DNA of 64,000 nucleotides from a bacterium (GTDB lineage Bacteria > Armatimonadota > UBA5829). Below are positions 17,084-26,630 of the stretch, in pieces. Both the position numbers and the translations under genes were made by a program. The DNA lies in assembly GCA_021371935.1 (NCBI GenBank), contig JAJFVF010000006.1:62001-126000 (forward strand), given 5' to 3'. Position 1 is the stretch's first letter; every line of letters starts with the position of its first letter. The notes under the pieces are model-generated. The model saw only the letters and a list, made by a program, of their open reading frames with translations, did not search any database and had not been told where the DNA came from.

Positions 17084-18142
17084 ATGAATCAGAACAACTC
17101 TATCAAATGGACCGACGCCGCGACTCTAACCATCGAAGGCAAAGGCTGGACGGATACGGTGCATTTCTATGACCGCTTTCCGGCAAAAGCAAAAGCGATG
17201 GTCAATGAAACACTCTGGAAATTGTCGCGATACAGCGCAGGGATAGCCGTCCGATTCATCAGCGATTCACCTGCAATTCATGCCAGGTGGAAACTCGAAT
17301 ATCCCCAACTCGGACTTACACATATGCCCGCGACCGGAGTGAGCGGAGTAGACCTTTACGTCAGACACCAGGGCAGGCTGCGATGGCTGGCAACGGGCTT
17401 TCCATTGGCAGTCGAAAATGAATCGGAGCTGAGAACCGGCATGACGCGCGAGATGAGAGAATATGCGCTGTATCTGCCTATATATAATGCAGTCGAATCT
17501 GTCGAGATCGGCATTGCGGACGGCTCGGATATTCAAACCGCCCCTCCGCGAAAACCCGCCACAAAGCCTGTCGTCTTCTATGGCACATCCATTCTTCATG
17601 GCATCAGCTGTTCACGACCGGGCATGGCATATCCATCCATAATCGGGCGCAAGCTCGATATCCAGACTATAAACCTTGGCTTTGCAGGCAGTGCCAAATG
17701 CGAGAAGGAAGTCTCCGATCTTCTGGCCGAGCTTGATCCTTCGGTCTATGTAATCGACTGCATGCCGAACATGGATATCGACGACATCGACCAGAGACTT
17801 CGCTATCTCATGAGCAAGCTCAAGCGAACTCGTCCTGAAACTCCTGTGATCTTGGTCGAAGAAGCTCAACGACAATGGATGTTCATGTATCCAGATGAAC
17901 CGCAAAACACCACCGCTAGAAACCTTATTCAAAAACAGGTCTACGAGGACTGCGTGGATGATTGGAACGGCAGGCTCTATTACATCGAATGCCATACACT
18001 CTTGAATGATGACGGTGAGCAGACTGTGGATGGCACACATCCCACCGACCTTGGACTTTGCACAATGGCGAAGATAATAGCACCTGTAATTGGCCGGGTG
18101 ATTTCTTGTCAGGAGAAAAGCAATGACCGCTATACCGGATAA
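17084..18142 (+). CDS. SGNH/GDSL-type esterase, paralog 2
   Basis: 352 residues from ATG 17084. It shares the domain order and much text with the preceding protein: WTDAATLTIEGKGWTDT, LTHMPATGVSGVDLYV, VVFYGTSILHG (nucleophile Ser), LGFAGSAKCEKEV, and DGTHPTDLG at the catalytic Asp/His. The pair looks like a tandem duplication that has diverged. Its 3' end overlaps the FAD oxidoreductase gene by 20 bp, so the three genes form one unit. Substrate unknown; plant or microbial polysaccharide esters are the usual suspects for this subgroup. Confidence 0.85.
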   Translation: MNQNNSIKWTDAATLTIEGKGWTDTVHFYDRFPAKAKAMVNETLWKLSRYSAGIAVRFISDSPAIHARWKLEYPQLGLTHMPATGVSGVDLYVRHQGRLRWLATGFPLAVENESELRTGMTREMREYALYLPIYNAVESVEIGIADGSDIQTAPPRKPATKPVVFYGTSILHGISCSRPGMAYPSIIGRKLDIQTINLGFAGSAKCEKEVSDLLAELDPSVYVIDCMPNMDIDDIDQRLRYLMSKLKRTRPETPVILVEEAQRQWMFMYPDEPQNTTARNLIQKQVYEDCVDDWNGRLYYIECHTLLNDDGEQTVDGTHPTDLGLCTMAKIIAPVIGRVISCQEKSNDRYTG

Positions 18143-19445
18143 AACATATGATGTCATAGTTGCCGGAGGCGGGCCTGCGGGCATGATAGCGGCTATTGCA
18201 TCTGCAAGGAATGGAGCCCATACGCTTTTGATCGAACGGTCGGAATGTCTGGGTGGAACGGCTACGAGTGGGCTGCTGTGCAACTGGGGTGCATTCGATA
18301 ACGCAGACCGAAGAAATGACTTCGCCCGCATGCGCCTGTACGAAGACAACCAGCCATGGCCTGATGAGCTGAAAAACGAGGGCGAGCGCATTATAAAAGG
18401 CATCCCGGAAGAAATGCTGATCCGAATGCAGTCTGTCGGCGCGGCTTCGAAAATACCACTCGGATATATATCTATCAACCCCGAATACTTGAAGATTATT
18501 GCAGATGAAATGGTCAGGCAGGCCGGAGCAGAGATAATCTATGGCATTTCAGCTCTGTCGGCAGAGCGCACAAACAATGAGTGGGCAGTGGACACATGCT
18601 CCAAAAGCGGACAAGTAATTTTCAAAACCAGGCAGGTCATAGATGCGTCCGGTGATGCCGACCTGGCACGATTTGCAGGCGCCGAAATTGTCAGAGGCAG
18701 GCAGAGCGACGGGACAATGCAGCCGCCGACATTGGTGTTCATGATCGGAAACGCTAACGTCAGAGAATCGGATGTCTACCTGAGCCTGAATAAGAACTTC
18801 CGCGAAGCTACAGGCCGGAAAATGGGCTGCTGGACGCCAGTGCCGTTGATGCCGGGAGTTTTCAGCATCAATAATCTGCACAGCCCAGGCGTGGATGGAT
18901 GCTCGCCATGGGACGTCTCACATGCCGTTGAACACTGCCGCAGAGAAGCTATCGAGCTTACCGAACTATTTCGACGCAACATACCAGGCTGTGAAAATGT
19001 CTTCCTGATCGACACCGCCCCGAGCCTTGGTATACGCGAGACCGTGCGGATTGTCGGAGACTACACTCTTACTGAAGATGATGTGCTCTCGGCGCGCAAG
19101 TTTCCGGACGGCATATGCAGGTATGCACACAACATTGATGTGCATCTGCCCGATGCTCATCTGGACAAGCTCGAAAATCACGGATTTGTGCCCGCCGGAT
19201 CGGACTATCATGTCCCATACAAATGTATGCTGCCTAAAAATCTGGACGACTTCCTGGTTGCGGGGCGCACGATCTCGGCCACACATTTTGCAGCCGGAAG
19301 CGCCAGGGTGATGCCCTGCTGTATGGCAATAGGTCAGGCCGCAGGAACCGCAGCAGCTCTGTCGGTCAAGATGAACACGACTCCCCGCAAACTGCCTGTT
19401 GACACATTGATAGGCACACTTCTCGATCAGGGAGTCTGCCTCTGA
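18123..19445 (+). CDS. FAD-dependent oxidoreductase
   Basis: 440 residues. The Rossmann motif VIVAGGGPAGMIAAIASARN (residues about 11-30) and the following LIERSECLGGTATSG identify the FAD_oxidored / fumarate-reductase-like group. FDNADRRNDF-type insert, then QVIDASGDADLARFAGAEI and the C-terminal FLVAGRTISATHFAAGSARV close the FAD site. The family is common in carbohydrate catabolic clusters of Planctomycetes-like bacteria; substrates are mostly undetermined. No export signal. It begins inside the end of the SGNH gene upstream, implying co-translation. Confidence 0.88.
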   Translation: MTAIPDKTYDVIVAGGGPAGMIAAIASARNGAHTLLIERSECLGGTATSGLLCNWGAFDNADRRNDFARMRLYEDNQPWPDELKNEGERIIKGIPEEMLIRMQSVGAASKIPLGYISINPEYLKIIADEMVRQAGAEIIYGISALSAERTNNEWAVDTCSKSGQVIFKTRQVIDASGDADLARFAGAEIVRGRQSDGTMQPPTLVFMIGNANVRESDVYLSLNKNFREATGRKMGCWTPVPLMPGVFSINNLHSPGVDGCSPWDVSHAVEHCRREAIELTELFRRNIPGCENVFLIDTAPSLGIRETVRIVGDYTLTEDDVLSARKFPDGICRYAHNIDVHLPDAHLDKLENHGFVPAGSDYHVPYKCMLPKNLDDFLVAGRTISATHFAAGSARVMPCCMAIGQAAGTAAALSVKMNTTPRKLPVDTLIGTLLDQGVCL

Positions 19446-19480
19446 TAGTGTTCAGTTATATGGGATCTTACCGGTCTTGG

Positions 19481-19545
19481 CTCAGCAGGAGCTTCGCCCT
19501 CCCAAGAGTGTGCTTTCCGGGAGGGCGAGGTTCCCACCGAGCCGT
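19481..19545. repeat. GC-rich dispersed hairpin element (GEAPAEP type)
   Basis: Core inverted repeat CGCCCTCCC (19495-19503) / GGGAGGGCG (19519-19527), bracketed by GGCTC and GAGCC. One minus-strand frame reads WEGEAPAEP, a peptide I recall from spurious small proteins in planctomycete-like genomes that carry this repeat. It fills the gap between the FAD oxidoreductase and hisG and may act as a terminator for the former. Confidence 0.6.
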
Positions 19546-19587
19546 ATTTGTTCCCGAAAACTGAACTGTTTCGACATGAATCCTGAT

Positions 19588-19617
19588 TTGACCAAGGCTC
19601 CCTGCTCACGATATAAT
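19588..19617 (+). promoter_or_regulatory. Sigma-70-type promoter of hisG
   Basis: TTGACC (19588-19593), an 18-bp spacer and TATAAT (19612-19617), ending 33 bp before the TTG start. A strong match to the housekeeping consensus. Confidence 0.7.
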
Positions 19618-19650
19618 GTTGCGGTTGAACTTGTATCGAGGTAAATATAA

Positions 19651-20520
19651 TTGACACTTAAGATTGCGCTGCCGAAAGGGAGCTTGCAGGAAGCTACATT
19701 TGGTCTTTTCAAGAAAGCGGGCTGGGATTTCAGGGTCTCGTCACGATCATATCATCCATCCTGTGACGATCCTGAGATAGAAGCCACACTGCTGCGCGCA
19801 CAGGAGATTGCGCGTTACGTGGAGGCGGGAGTGCTGGATGTCGGCATCACGGGCCACGACAACGTACGCGAATGTGACGCGGATGTTCACGAAGTCTGTG
19901 AACTGCACTATTCCAAAGCCACCACAAAACCATATCGCTGGGTGCTTGCGGCTCCCAAGGATTCCGGAATCAAAGGACCCAAAGACCTGGAAGGCAAGCG
20001 TGTGGCAACAGAACTTGTAAACGTTACTAAGCGCTATTTTCAGGAACATGGGGTCAACTGCCGGGTAGAGTTCTCATGGGGCGCGACGGAGGTCAAAGTC
20101 CCCGAACTGGTGGATGCGATAGTCGAAGGAACTGAAACAGGCAGCACCCTCAAGGCGCATGGTCTGGAAATTCTCGATACTCTGCTCGTCTCCACGACAC
20201 GTCTGATTGCAAATAAAGACGCATGGAACGACGAGTGGAAACGCCGCAAGATCGAAAACATTGCCATGCTGCTGCAGGCCGCTCTCACAGCGGACGGGCT
20301 TGTGGGTCTCAAGATGAATATTCCTTGCAATAAGCTCGACGACATTCTGGCCGAGCTTCCCAGCCTCAAAAAGCCGACCATTTCGCCGCTTGCGGACGAG
20401 GGTTGGGTCGCTGCTGAGATTATTGTGGAAGAACACGCCGTTCGTGAGCTTATCCCAAGCCTCAAGCGCGCAGGAGCATCAGGGATTGTGGAGTATGCGC
20501 TTAATAAAGTGATTTATTAG
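19651..20520 (+). CDS. hisG: ATP phosphoribosyltransferase, long form
   Basis: 289 residues; TTG start with GAGGT upstream. First step of histidine synthesis: ATP plus PRPP to phosphoribosyl-ATP. [18 protein letters not shown] and [13 protein letters not shown] are the N-terminal periplasmic-binding-like lobes, [20 protein letters not shown] contains the PRPP loop, and the C-terminal region from [16 protein letters not shown] to [12 protein letters not shown] is the regulatory HisG_C (ACT-like) domain. This is the self-sufficient long form, which does not need HisZ. No other his gene is in the window; it has its own promoter. Confidence 0.95.
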   Translation: MTLKIALPKGSLQEATFGLFKKAGWDFRVSSRSYHPSCDDPEIEATLLRAQEIARYVEAGVLDVGITGHDNVRECDADVHEVCELHYSKATTKPYRWVLAAPKDSGIKGPKDLEGKRVATELVNVTKRYFQEHGVNCRVEFSWGATEVKVPELVDAIVEGTETGSTLKAHGLEILDTLLVSTTRLIANKDAWNDEWKRRKIENIAMLLQAALTADGLVGLKMNIPCNKLDDILAELPSLKKPTISPLADEGWVAAEIIVEEHAVRELIPSLKRAGASGIVEYALNKVIY

Positions 20521-20616
20521 TGGGGGCTTTGCCCCCAATCCCCCACCAGAGACTCTGGGCAAAGCAAATTGTTTATACAATTATATGTGTATTATAAAAG
20601 TAAACAATCTGCTTTG
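20521..20616. repeat. Terminator-like hairpin followed by a long inverted repeat
   Basis: Directly after the hisG stop, TGGGGGC TTT GCCCCCA (20521-20537) forms a 7-bp hairpin without a T-run. Then a 16-base arm at 20560-20575 pairs with 20601-20616 with one mismatch across a 25-base AT-rich loop. The pair stands immediately before the methylase gene and looks like a small palindromic element. Confidence 0.55.
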
Positions 20617-20624
20617 GTGGAAAT

Positions 20625-21881
20625 TTGAGGGTGAAACCCTCAATATCAACGGAGCAGCAATTGGTATCTGCCAGGTCCAATTATCTCTATAACCAGTTGA
20701 TCCCGTATATCGGAAACAAGCGCAAGTTGCTCGACCTTATCGCAAAAGCGCTGAGAAGCACTGGTGTCCGATCAGATTCAACTTTTCTTGACCTGTTTGC
20801 GGGTGGCGGGGTCGTGTCTCGATTTGCCAAGTCTCTGGATTATCGAGTCATATCGAATGACTGGGAGCCGTATACAAGGCCGATCAATACATGCTATATA
20901 GAGTGCAATCAGGCTCCACCTTTTGCTGCTCTCGGCGGATATGAGACGGCGATAGATATTCTGAATTGCCTGCCTTCGCGTGTGGACTGGGTCACCGAGC
21001 ACCTCTGTCCCGATGACGACACGCAGTATGACGTGACCAGGGATCGCATGTTTTATATGCGCAAAAACGGGATGCGCATAGACGCGATTCGCAACCAGAT
21101 AGAGCTTTGGAAAAACGCCGGGCAGATAAAAGATGTGGAGGAGGAGTGCCTGCTGGCTCCGCTGCTTTACCAGGCATGCTATAACAGCAACACCAGCGGC
21201 GTATTCAAGGGATTTCACAACGGCTGGGGCGGACAGACACGGACTGCGCTGTATCGTATAGCAGGGGACTTGCGCCTGTCTCCGGCTGTGTTCTATGATA
21301 ATCACAAAAACAACATCGTCACATGTCGTGATGCGCAGGCACTGGTGGACGACATGAGCGAAAATGAGGTCGACATAGCCTATCTCGACCCGCCGTATAA
21401 CCAGCATCCATACGGCAGTAACTATCATGTGCTCAACTCGGTTGCGCTGTGGGACAAACCTAAGCTGAGCAGAAAAATTACACATGGCACAAAGTCGGCA
21501 ATCCGTATGGACTGGCGCGACCTGCGTCGCAGCCCGTATAACTACAAATCCGAGGCTCTGCAGGCATACGTCAGGCTGATAGACTCCATAAACGCACGAT
21601 TCATAATGACCAGCTACAGTACAGATGGTATAATTCCGCTGGAGCAGTTGCTTGCTGCCAATGTGAAGCGCGGAAGCGTGCAAGTCGAGATGCGTGAGTA
21701 CAAGAGATATCGCGTAAGCTCACAGAGGTTCTCAAAAAAACCGATGAATGTCGAGATTGTCGTGGTCATGGATACGCATCTGACAAGTAGCGCATCCGTC
21801 GACAACCTGATGGCCGATATTGCGGCGGCAGAAAAGAACGCGCTCGCAGCTCATCGCGAAAACAGTGGAATCAATTCGTAA
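20625..21881 (+). CDS. DNA adenine methyltransferase (D12 class)
   Basis: 418 residues if the TTG at 20625 is used; a GTG at 20631 is equally possible. LIPYIGNKRKLLDLIAKAL is the D12/Dam opening, TFLDLFAGGGVVSRF the SAM-binding FxGxG motif, and IAYLDPPYNQHPYGSNY the catalytic DPPY motif. It transfers a methyl group to N6 of adenine. No restriction endonuclease gene is next to it, so it is an orphan methylase or the remnant of a restriction-modification pair. ruvA starts 15 bp downstream, which puts the methylase where ruvC commonly lies. The target site cannot be predicted here. Confidence 0.88.
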   Translation: MRVKPSISTEQQLVSARSNYLYNQLIPYIGNKRKLLDLIAKALRSTGVRSDSTFLDLFAGGGVVSRFAKSLDYRVISNDWEPYTRPINTCYIECNQAPPFAALGGYETAIDILNCLPSRVDWVTEHLCPDDDTQYDVTRDRMFYMRKNGMRIDAIRNQIELWKNAGQIKDVEEECLLAPLLYQACYNSNTSGVFKGFHNGWGGQTRTALYRIAGDLRLSPAVFYDNHKNNIVTCRDAQALVDDMSENEVDIAYLDPPYNQHPYGSNYHVLNSVALWDKPKLSRKITHGTKSAIRMDWRDLRRSPYNYKSEALQAYVRLIDSINARFIMTSYSTDGIIPLEQLLAANVKRGSVQVEMREYKRYRVSSQRFSKKPMNVEIVVVMDTHLTSSASVDNLMADIAAAEKNALAAHRENSGINS

Positions 21882-21896
21882 TCAGAGGATAGACTA

Positions 21897-22499
21897 TTGA
21901 TCGCACATCTGCATGGACAACTGGCAAGAGTGGAAGCCGACTATGTCGTAATCGACATAAACGGTGTCGGCTATAAGGCATATCTGCCTCTTGCCACCAT
22001 AACTCAGATGCCCCAGATAGGCGATGAGATCAAGGTGTTGGTCTCGACAATTGTTAAAGAAGACTCGATCACGCTCTATGGCTTTGTTGACCAAGCTCAG
22101 CAGAGCCTGTTTGAACTGCTGTTGACCGTGAGCGGAGTCGGACCCAAGGTTGCACTGAACATTTTGTCGGTTTTGTCAGTCGAACAGATAGTGAGCGCCA
22201 TATCCGGTGAGCGTCATACAGAACTCAACAGGGTTCCGGGCGTGGGCACGAAGACAGCTCAACGGATCGTATTAGAGCTGAAAGAAAAGATTACGTTGCC
22301 GCAGTGGGCGCAAGCGGCACGTGCATCGATGCCTGCAGAGCAGCGCAGTCTCGATGACGCCATCGAAGGTCTGGTTGCACTGGGCTACAATCGCAATGAT
22401 GCACGCAGCGCCGCCCAGGAGGCTGTGAAGTCTATTAAGGGCACGCCTGAGACTGGAAATATAGTCAGGGCTGCGTTAAAGTTGTTGTCGAAAAGCTGA
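21897..22499 (+). CDS. ruvA: Holliday junction DNA helicase subunit RuvA
   Basis: 200 residues, TTG start with AGAGGAT upstream. The OB-fold N-terminal domain (MIAHLHGQLARVEADYVVID), the two helix-hairpin-helix motifs (LLTVSGVGPKVALNIL and LNRVPGVGTKTAQRIVLEL) and the C-terminal UBA-like domain III (LDDAIEGLVALGYNRNDA) are all present. RuvA tetramers clamp the four-way junction and load RuvB. Length is normal. Confidence 0.96.
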   Translation: MIAHLHGQLARVEADYVVIDINGVGYKAYLPLATITQMPQIGDEIKVLVSTIVKEDSITLYGFVDQAQQSLFELLLTVSGVGPKVALNILSVLSVEQIVSAISGERHTELNRVPGVGTKTAQRIVLELKEKITLPQWAQAARASMPAEQRSLDDAIEGLVALGYNRNDARSAAQEAVKSIKGTPETGNIVRAALKLLSKS

Positions 22500-22540
22500 G
22501 TGTAAAGTTGAAAGTGGAAAGCCGAAAGCAGGCATGACGC

Positions 22541-22583
22541 CACTCCCTCTCCTGGGGGAGAGGGTTGGGGTGAGGGCGCAACC
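22541..22583. repeat. Dispersed hairpin repeat (CCCTCTCC/GGAGAGGG)
   Basis: Arms CCCTCTCC (22545-22552) and GGAGAGGG (22557-22564), then TTGGGGTGAGGGCG. In one minus frame it reads SPQPSPPGEG, a peptide typical of spurious proteins arising from such repeats in many genomes. Lies between ruvA and ruvB. Confidence 0.6.
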
Positions 22584-22622
22584 CCGTAGTTTTCGCACAT
22601 TCTGTTTTTGACCTGTGTAATT

Positions 22623-22674
22623 GCAATCGGAAATTGCGAGATTCTGTTTCGGACCGGATCGGATATCCGGTCCG
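22623..22674. repeat. Structured repeat D, copy 1
   Basis: Two hairpins: a constant one, GCAAT CGGAA ATTGC (22623-22637), then a short linker and a 10-bp stem CGGACCGGAT/ATCCGGTCCG (22650-22659 with 22665-22674, loop CGGAT). Copy 2 at 32308-32360 keeps the first hairpin and linker but has compensating changes in the second stem. Confidence 0.7.
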
Positions 22675-22738
22675 AACGGAGAGAGTGTATGGGCTCTTGG
22701 CTCTCCACTCTTCGCTCTCAGCTTGTTAAGGAGTGAGC

Positions 22739-23764
22739 ATGGATTTTGAGGAGCGGCTGATGTCGCCGGAGCTTATGGATGAGGACCAGGCTGCAGAACT
22801 GTCCCTCCGTCCGCGCAGGCTCGACGAATTCATAGGTCGCGCAAAGATAAAAGAAAGTCTGAGCGTATTCATTCAGGCCGCACACATGCGTGCGGAGGCG
22901 CTCGACCACGTCCTGCTCTACGGTCCTCCAGGCCTTGGCAAGACCACCCTGGCCTATATTATCGCTAACGAGATGGAAGTCTCGATAAGGAGCACATCCG
23001 GCCCCGCCATTGAGCGCCCGGGCGACCTCGCGGCGATCCTTACCAATATCGAGCCAGGCAGCGTGCTATTCATCGACGAAATCCACAGACTAAACCGCGC
23101 GGTCGAAGAGATTCTCTACCCGGCTATGGAAGACTATCAGCTCGATCTGGTGATAGGCAAAGGTCCCAGTGCAAGGACAATCAAGCTGGATTTGCCCAAG
23201 TTCACCCTGATAGGCGCAACTACCCGCACAGGTCTCATCACATCGCCACTGCGGGCCAGGTTCGGTATAGTTCACAATTTTGAGTTCTACGACGTCGAAA
23301 GCCTGAGCACGATAGTCTCCAGATCTGCGTCGATCCTGGGAGTAACGATAACTGACGACGGCGCATATGAGATTGCAGGTCGATCCAGAGGCACTCCGCG
23401 CATCGCTAACCGTGTCCTGCGCAGGGTGCGTGACTATGCCCAGGTCAAAGCTGACGGCACAATAAACCAGAATGTGGCGACAGACGGCCTGGCGATGCTG
23501 GAAATTGACGAATGCGGACTGGATGACGCGGACAGGCGCCTGCTCAAGTGTATAATCGAGAAATTTGACGGCGGTCCGGTAGGTGTGGAGACTATAGCCT
23601 CCGCCACTGGTGAAGAGCGCGATACTATCGAGGATGCTCATGAGCCGTATCTCATCCAACTGGGATTTATCAATCGCACGCCGCGCGGCCGTGTCGCAAC
23701 CCGGCTTGCTTATGAACACCTTGGCATGACGCCAAAGAATGCAGGTCAATCCGGCCTGTTTTGA
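22739..23764 (+). CDS. ruvB: Holliday junction branch migration ATPase RuvB
   Basis: 341 residues. The ATG at 22739 is chosen because AAGGAG stands five bases upstream; a GTG two codons earlier overlaps that site. Walker [10 protein letters not shown], Walker [11 protein letters not shown], sensor 1 IGATTRTG, the arginine-finger segment SPLRARFGI, and the C-terminal winged helix ([20 protein letters not shown], then [17 protein letters not shown]) are intact. RuvB hexamers drive branch migration with RuvA. It is 239 bp from ruvA, an interval filled by repeats, so ruvB may have its own promoter. Confidence 0.97.
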   Translation: MDFEERLMSPELMDEDQAAELSLRPRRLDEFIGRAKIKESLSVFIQAAHMRAEALDHVLLYGPPGLGKTTLAYIIANEMEVSIRSTSGPAIERPGDLAAILTNIEPGSVLFIDEIHRLNRAVEEILYPAMEDYQLDLVIGKGPSARTIKLDLPKFTLIGATTRTGLITSPLRARFGIVHNFEFYDVESLSTIVSRSASILGVTITDDGAYEIAGRSRGTPRIANRVLRRVRDYAQVKADGTINQNVATDGLAMLEIDECGLDDADRRLLKCIIEKFDGGPVGVETIASATGEERDTIEDAHEPYLIQLGFINRTPRGRVATRLAYEHLGMTPKNAGQSGLF

Positions 23765-23793
23765 ACTGACAATATACAACCGAGTATTTGCCT

Positions 23794-24909
23794 ATGAAAT
23801 GTCCAAAATGCGGCACATATAATGGAAAAACAAACAAGTTTTGCAGGGAATGTGGACTGCACCTGTCGTGGGTGGTCGAGGATGACAACATTCAGGCGGA
23901 CAAGGCCAATGACGAAGTTGCGCTGGGTGAAGCGCTGGCCGATGTTTACAACTGCTACGAATCGGGGGACCTGGATGCAGCCCTTGCAGAAGCAGAGAAG
24001 ATAGTTTTCAATAATTCGGGCAGCACATCCGCGCATGGCGTACTGGCTCTGATATATGAGCGCAAAGGCGAGATGGAACTGGACGCTTATAATGCACAGT
24101 CCGCCCGCCGCTATCTGGAGCTTGCGCTGTCTGAATATGAGCAAATTATCAGTCTCAACCCCAAAAGCACCGCTGACAGAGAGAAGTTGGCAGTGCTGCG
24201 GGCAAAACTCAAGGGTAAAAAACAGACTCCGGGTTTGTGGCGAATTGCTACTTTTAAGAAAGCAGCACACTCTATTCCGCCGCCATTGTTTGCTTCGGGT
24301 ATCGCGTTTATCGTTATACTGATGCTTGCAATCATACTTATTCCGGGTAGTAAAAAGTCTCAATTGCCTGAGCGATTAAAGCCAAACTCTATCGTCAGGC
24401 AGCAGGCTAGTGCCGGCAGCAACAGCTCAAGCCTGGAGAGCACCAATTCCTCTCCAAGACTGAAAGTCTATACATTTCCTGCGCCTGCGACGCAGTCTAC
24501 GACTCCTGCGCCAACACCGGCTCCTAAGCCTGCAACAAACACCAAACCTGGCTCTTCAGAGGTCAAACCGGTAAAATTGCCTTCAATCGGCAATGAGCTT
24601 ACTATTGTTGCTGAGCCAAAGGCATCTAAGAAAGCAAGCGCCACGGTCGAACCAGCCCAGGCAAAAGCGGCCAAGCCTACCCCATCGCCACAAAAAGAGA
24701 ATACTACGCCAAAAGTAGACGGCAGCAGCCTTCTTGCAGCCGCTATCCAATTGCGAAATAAAGGGCAAACACAGGAGGCAATAAGCACCGCCGAGCAAGC
24801 TATCACTCATTTTCATTCGGAGATCAATTCCGGCTCCAATGCGACAAGCGCTCAACGCGGAATCGAAAATGCCAAAAAGCTGATCGCGCTCTGGCAGCAG
24901 GCACAATGA
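23794..24909 (+). CDS. Zinc-ribbon, TPR and single-pass membrane protein
   Basis: 371 residues from ATG 23794 (a TTG two codons earlier is possible). Residues 1-24 form a zinc ribbon with CPKC and CREC pairs. Residues about 45-140 look like TPR helices (ALADVYNCYESGDLDAALAE, then AHGVLALIYERKGEME). A membrane helix lies near 170-190 (FASGIAFIVILMLAIILIP), followed by a low-complexity Pro/Lys/Ala/Thr linker and a final TPR-like pair (AAAIQLRNKGQTQEAISTAE). Topology suggests a cytoplasmic sensor or scaffold with an external tail. It overlaps the next TPR gene by 4 bp. Function unknown. Confidence 0.75.
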   Translation: MKCPKCGTYNGKTNKFCRECGLHLSWVVEDDNIQADKANDEVALGEALADVYNCYESGDLDAALAEAEKIVFNNSGSTSAHGVLALIYERKGEMELDAYNAQSARRYLELALSEYEQIISLNPKSTADREKLAVLRAKLKGKKQTPGLWRIATFKKAAHSIPPPLFASGIAFIVILMLAIILIPGSKKSQLPERLKPNSIVRQQASAGSNSSSLESTNSSPRLKVYTFPAPATQSTTPAPTPAPKPATNTKPGSSEVKPVKLPSIGNELTIVAEPKASKKASATVEPAQAKAAKPTPSPQKENTTPKVDGSSLLAAAIQLRNKGQTQEAISTAEQAITHFHSEINSGSNATSAQRGIENAKKLIALWQQAQ

Positions 24910-26630
24910 TGAGCAGAATTATTTCTTTATGGTTCATAATCATAGTATGCACCGCTTCTCTTGGCAGCCCCATTATGGCACAGGAGAAGTCGCGTCCCGT
25001 CGTGCTGCTGTACAAGACCGAAAAAACACAGGACTTCGACAATTCATTCATCACAGCCGCAACCCGCGCAATTAAAACCTACTTCCGTGAAACCCAACGA
25101 GTTGATGTGATGATATTCGACAGTGAGTCACCTACCGTCGCACGCGCTGTTTTGGATAAAAAGCTCAGCGCAGACAGCGTCACCAGTTATTCCACTCGCG
25201 AACAGAAGATAGAGGTTGCAAAAGTCCTTGGGTTCGATTATGCCTCGTGCGCGGCGGTCGCTATAGATACACCTCAAGACATCGGCAAAAAAATTCTCAA
25301 AATGAAAATCTGGCTGGTCGACGTAAATGCGGGACCAAAGGAAATTTGGGAAACAGCAAGTTCCGCCGTATATATGGATACGGACGCCATGGCCATAAAT
25401 AACACCATTCAGTCAGTCGCAAACAAGGCTGTGCTCGAAGTCACACGCCAGGCATTTGAAAAACTGCCTATCGTCAATTCTGTCGATCCGACTACCGGCG
25501 ATGAGTCCATAGCAATTGGGGCTGCAAAACCCTTGGAAGTAAAGCAGCTTGATGCAAGTGACTACAGTTCCAAGGCTGAGGCAAGTATCAGCGCCGGAAA
25601 TTTGGCCGAATCAATCGAGGAATACTCAAATGCGGTGAACTCTGACCCATTTAACGGACCGCTGCGCATAAAGCTTGCCGAAGCCTATGCGCAAAAGAAA
25701 ATGTATAAGGAAGCACTGGATACGCTCGACCGTGCCCTGGCAATAGGTGCGGAAAAGGCTCTGGTTGATTCGGCAAGGCAGAAGATAGAAGCGATGCAAA
25801 CCGGCCAGGTAGCAGCAGTTACCAAAGAGCCTGAGCAAGATATTTCAAATAATTCAAGTGTGCATGAACCTCCATCCAATACTCGGCAGACTACCCAGCC
25901 TGTGCGGATCAACAAAAAAAATGCAGCCTCAGCAGCCATTGCCAAGATTGTTGAGGGCGATAAGCTATGGGATAAGGGTGACCCCGATGAGGCAGCCAAA
26001 TCATACATGCAGGCGATTTCACTCAACCCATCTGACTGGCGAGCACATGAAAGACTTGCGGTCGTGGATGCTTCGATGTCGCTGTTCGGCGAGAGTCGCA
26101 AAGTCTTGGAGCAGCTCAAGACAATGCAGACAAACCCTTCGGATGCAACTGTCGCTAGGCGATATGAAATGCTGCGTAAGATATTCGACAAGTCTTTCGC
26201 GATGCTTCTGAACCAGTATCAGTCCGAGTCAGACAATTTCCGTGCGCACAAAATAACACGTGAGGGCTATTACAGCACCATTAGGGGACTATCTCTGCGC
26301 TCTGAGGCTATGGCACAGTTTCTGGATGCCCTGACAGTTCCCGCGCAAAAGCAGCCGGCTAATCTTCATCGCAGCCTGGCCTGCGGTCTCTTTGCTCAGG
26401 CTGCATCCAGTATGATCGACTATCTGGAAACCAACTTGGCACAGTCCAAAAACAATGCCCAGACGTTTGTCGACCAAGCAAAAAAGGAGCTTGATGAGGC
26501 GGGCAGACTGGATCAGGACAGGCAAGAGAAAGCAATTGTCACAAAGGTGCAGCAGTCTGAGGAAGAGGAAACAGATCAGCATGATGATTCCCAGCCATAT
26601 GATGATGCACTGGAAGAATATTTACCCTAA
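24906..26630 (+). CDS. Exported TPR-repeat protein
   Basis: 574 residues; ATGATG start overlapping the preceding stop. A signal peptide ends near SPIMAQEKS. Residues about 30-200 (VVLLYKTEKTQDFDNSFITA) resemble a Rossmann-like region seen in outer-membrane accessory proteins but I cannot name the family. TPR units follow: AEASISAGNLAESIEEYSNA, KLAEAYAQKKMYKEALDTLD, and EGDKLWDKGDPDEAAKSYMQ. The C-terminus is acidic (EEEETDQHDDSQPYDDALEE). Coupled to the membrane TPR protein upstream, it may form a complex with that protein's exported tail. Convergent with the permease gene, overlapping 9 bp. Confidence 0.75.
   Translation: MMSRIISLWFIIIVCTASLGSPIMAQEKSRPVVLLYKTEKTQDFDNSFITAATRAIKTYFRETQRVDVMIFDSESPTVARAVLDKKLSADSVTSYSTREQKIEVAKVLGFDYASCAAVAIDTPQDIGKKILKMKIWLVDVNAGPKEIWETASSAVYMDTDAMAINNTIQSVANKAVLEVTRQAFEKLPIVNSVDPTTGDESIAIGAAKPLEVKQLDASDYSSKAEASISAGNLAESIEEYSNAVNSDPFNGPLRIKLAEAYAQKKMYKEALDTLDRALAIGAEKALVDSARQKIEAMQTGQVAAVTKEPEQDISNNSSVHEPPSNTRQTTQPVRINKKNAASAAIAKIVEGDKLWDKGDPDEAAKSYMQAISLNPSDWRAHERLAVVDASMSLFGESRKVLEQLKTMQTNPSDATVARRYEMLRKIFDKSFAMLLNQYQSESDNFRAHKITREGYYSTIRGLSLRSEAMAQFLDALTVPAQKQPANLHRSLACGLFAQAASSMIDYLETNLAQSKNNAQTFVDQAKKELDEAGRLDQDRQEKAIVTKVQQSEEEETDQHDDSQPYDDALEEYLP

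Noticed and set aside
19427-19712. Two short minus-strand frames reading GEAPAEP and LALPESTLLGG
   Set aside because: Both are translations of the dispersed GC-rich repeat between the oxidoreductase and hisG.
20778-21683. Minus-strand open frame of 301 codons
   Set aside because: Antisense to the DNA methylase, whose motifs are unmistakable; His/Val/Cys-rich shadow.
22385-22708. Minus-strand frame containing SPQPSPPGEG
   Set aside because: Covers the ruvA 3' end and dispersed repeats; no ribosome site and typical repeat-derived text.
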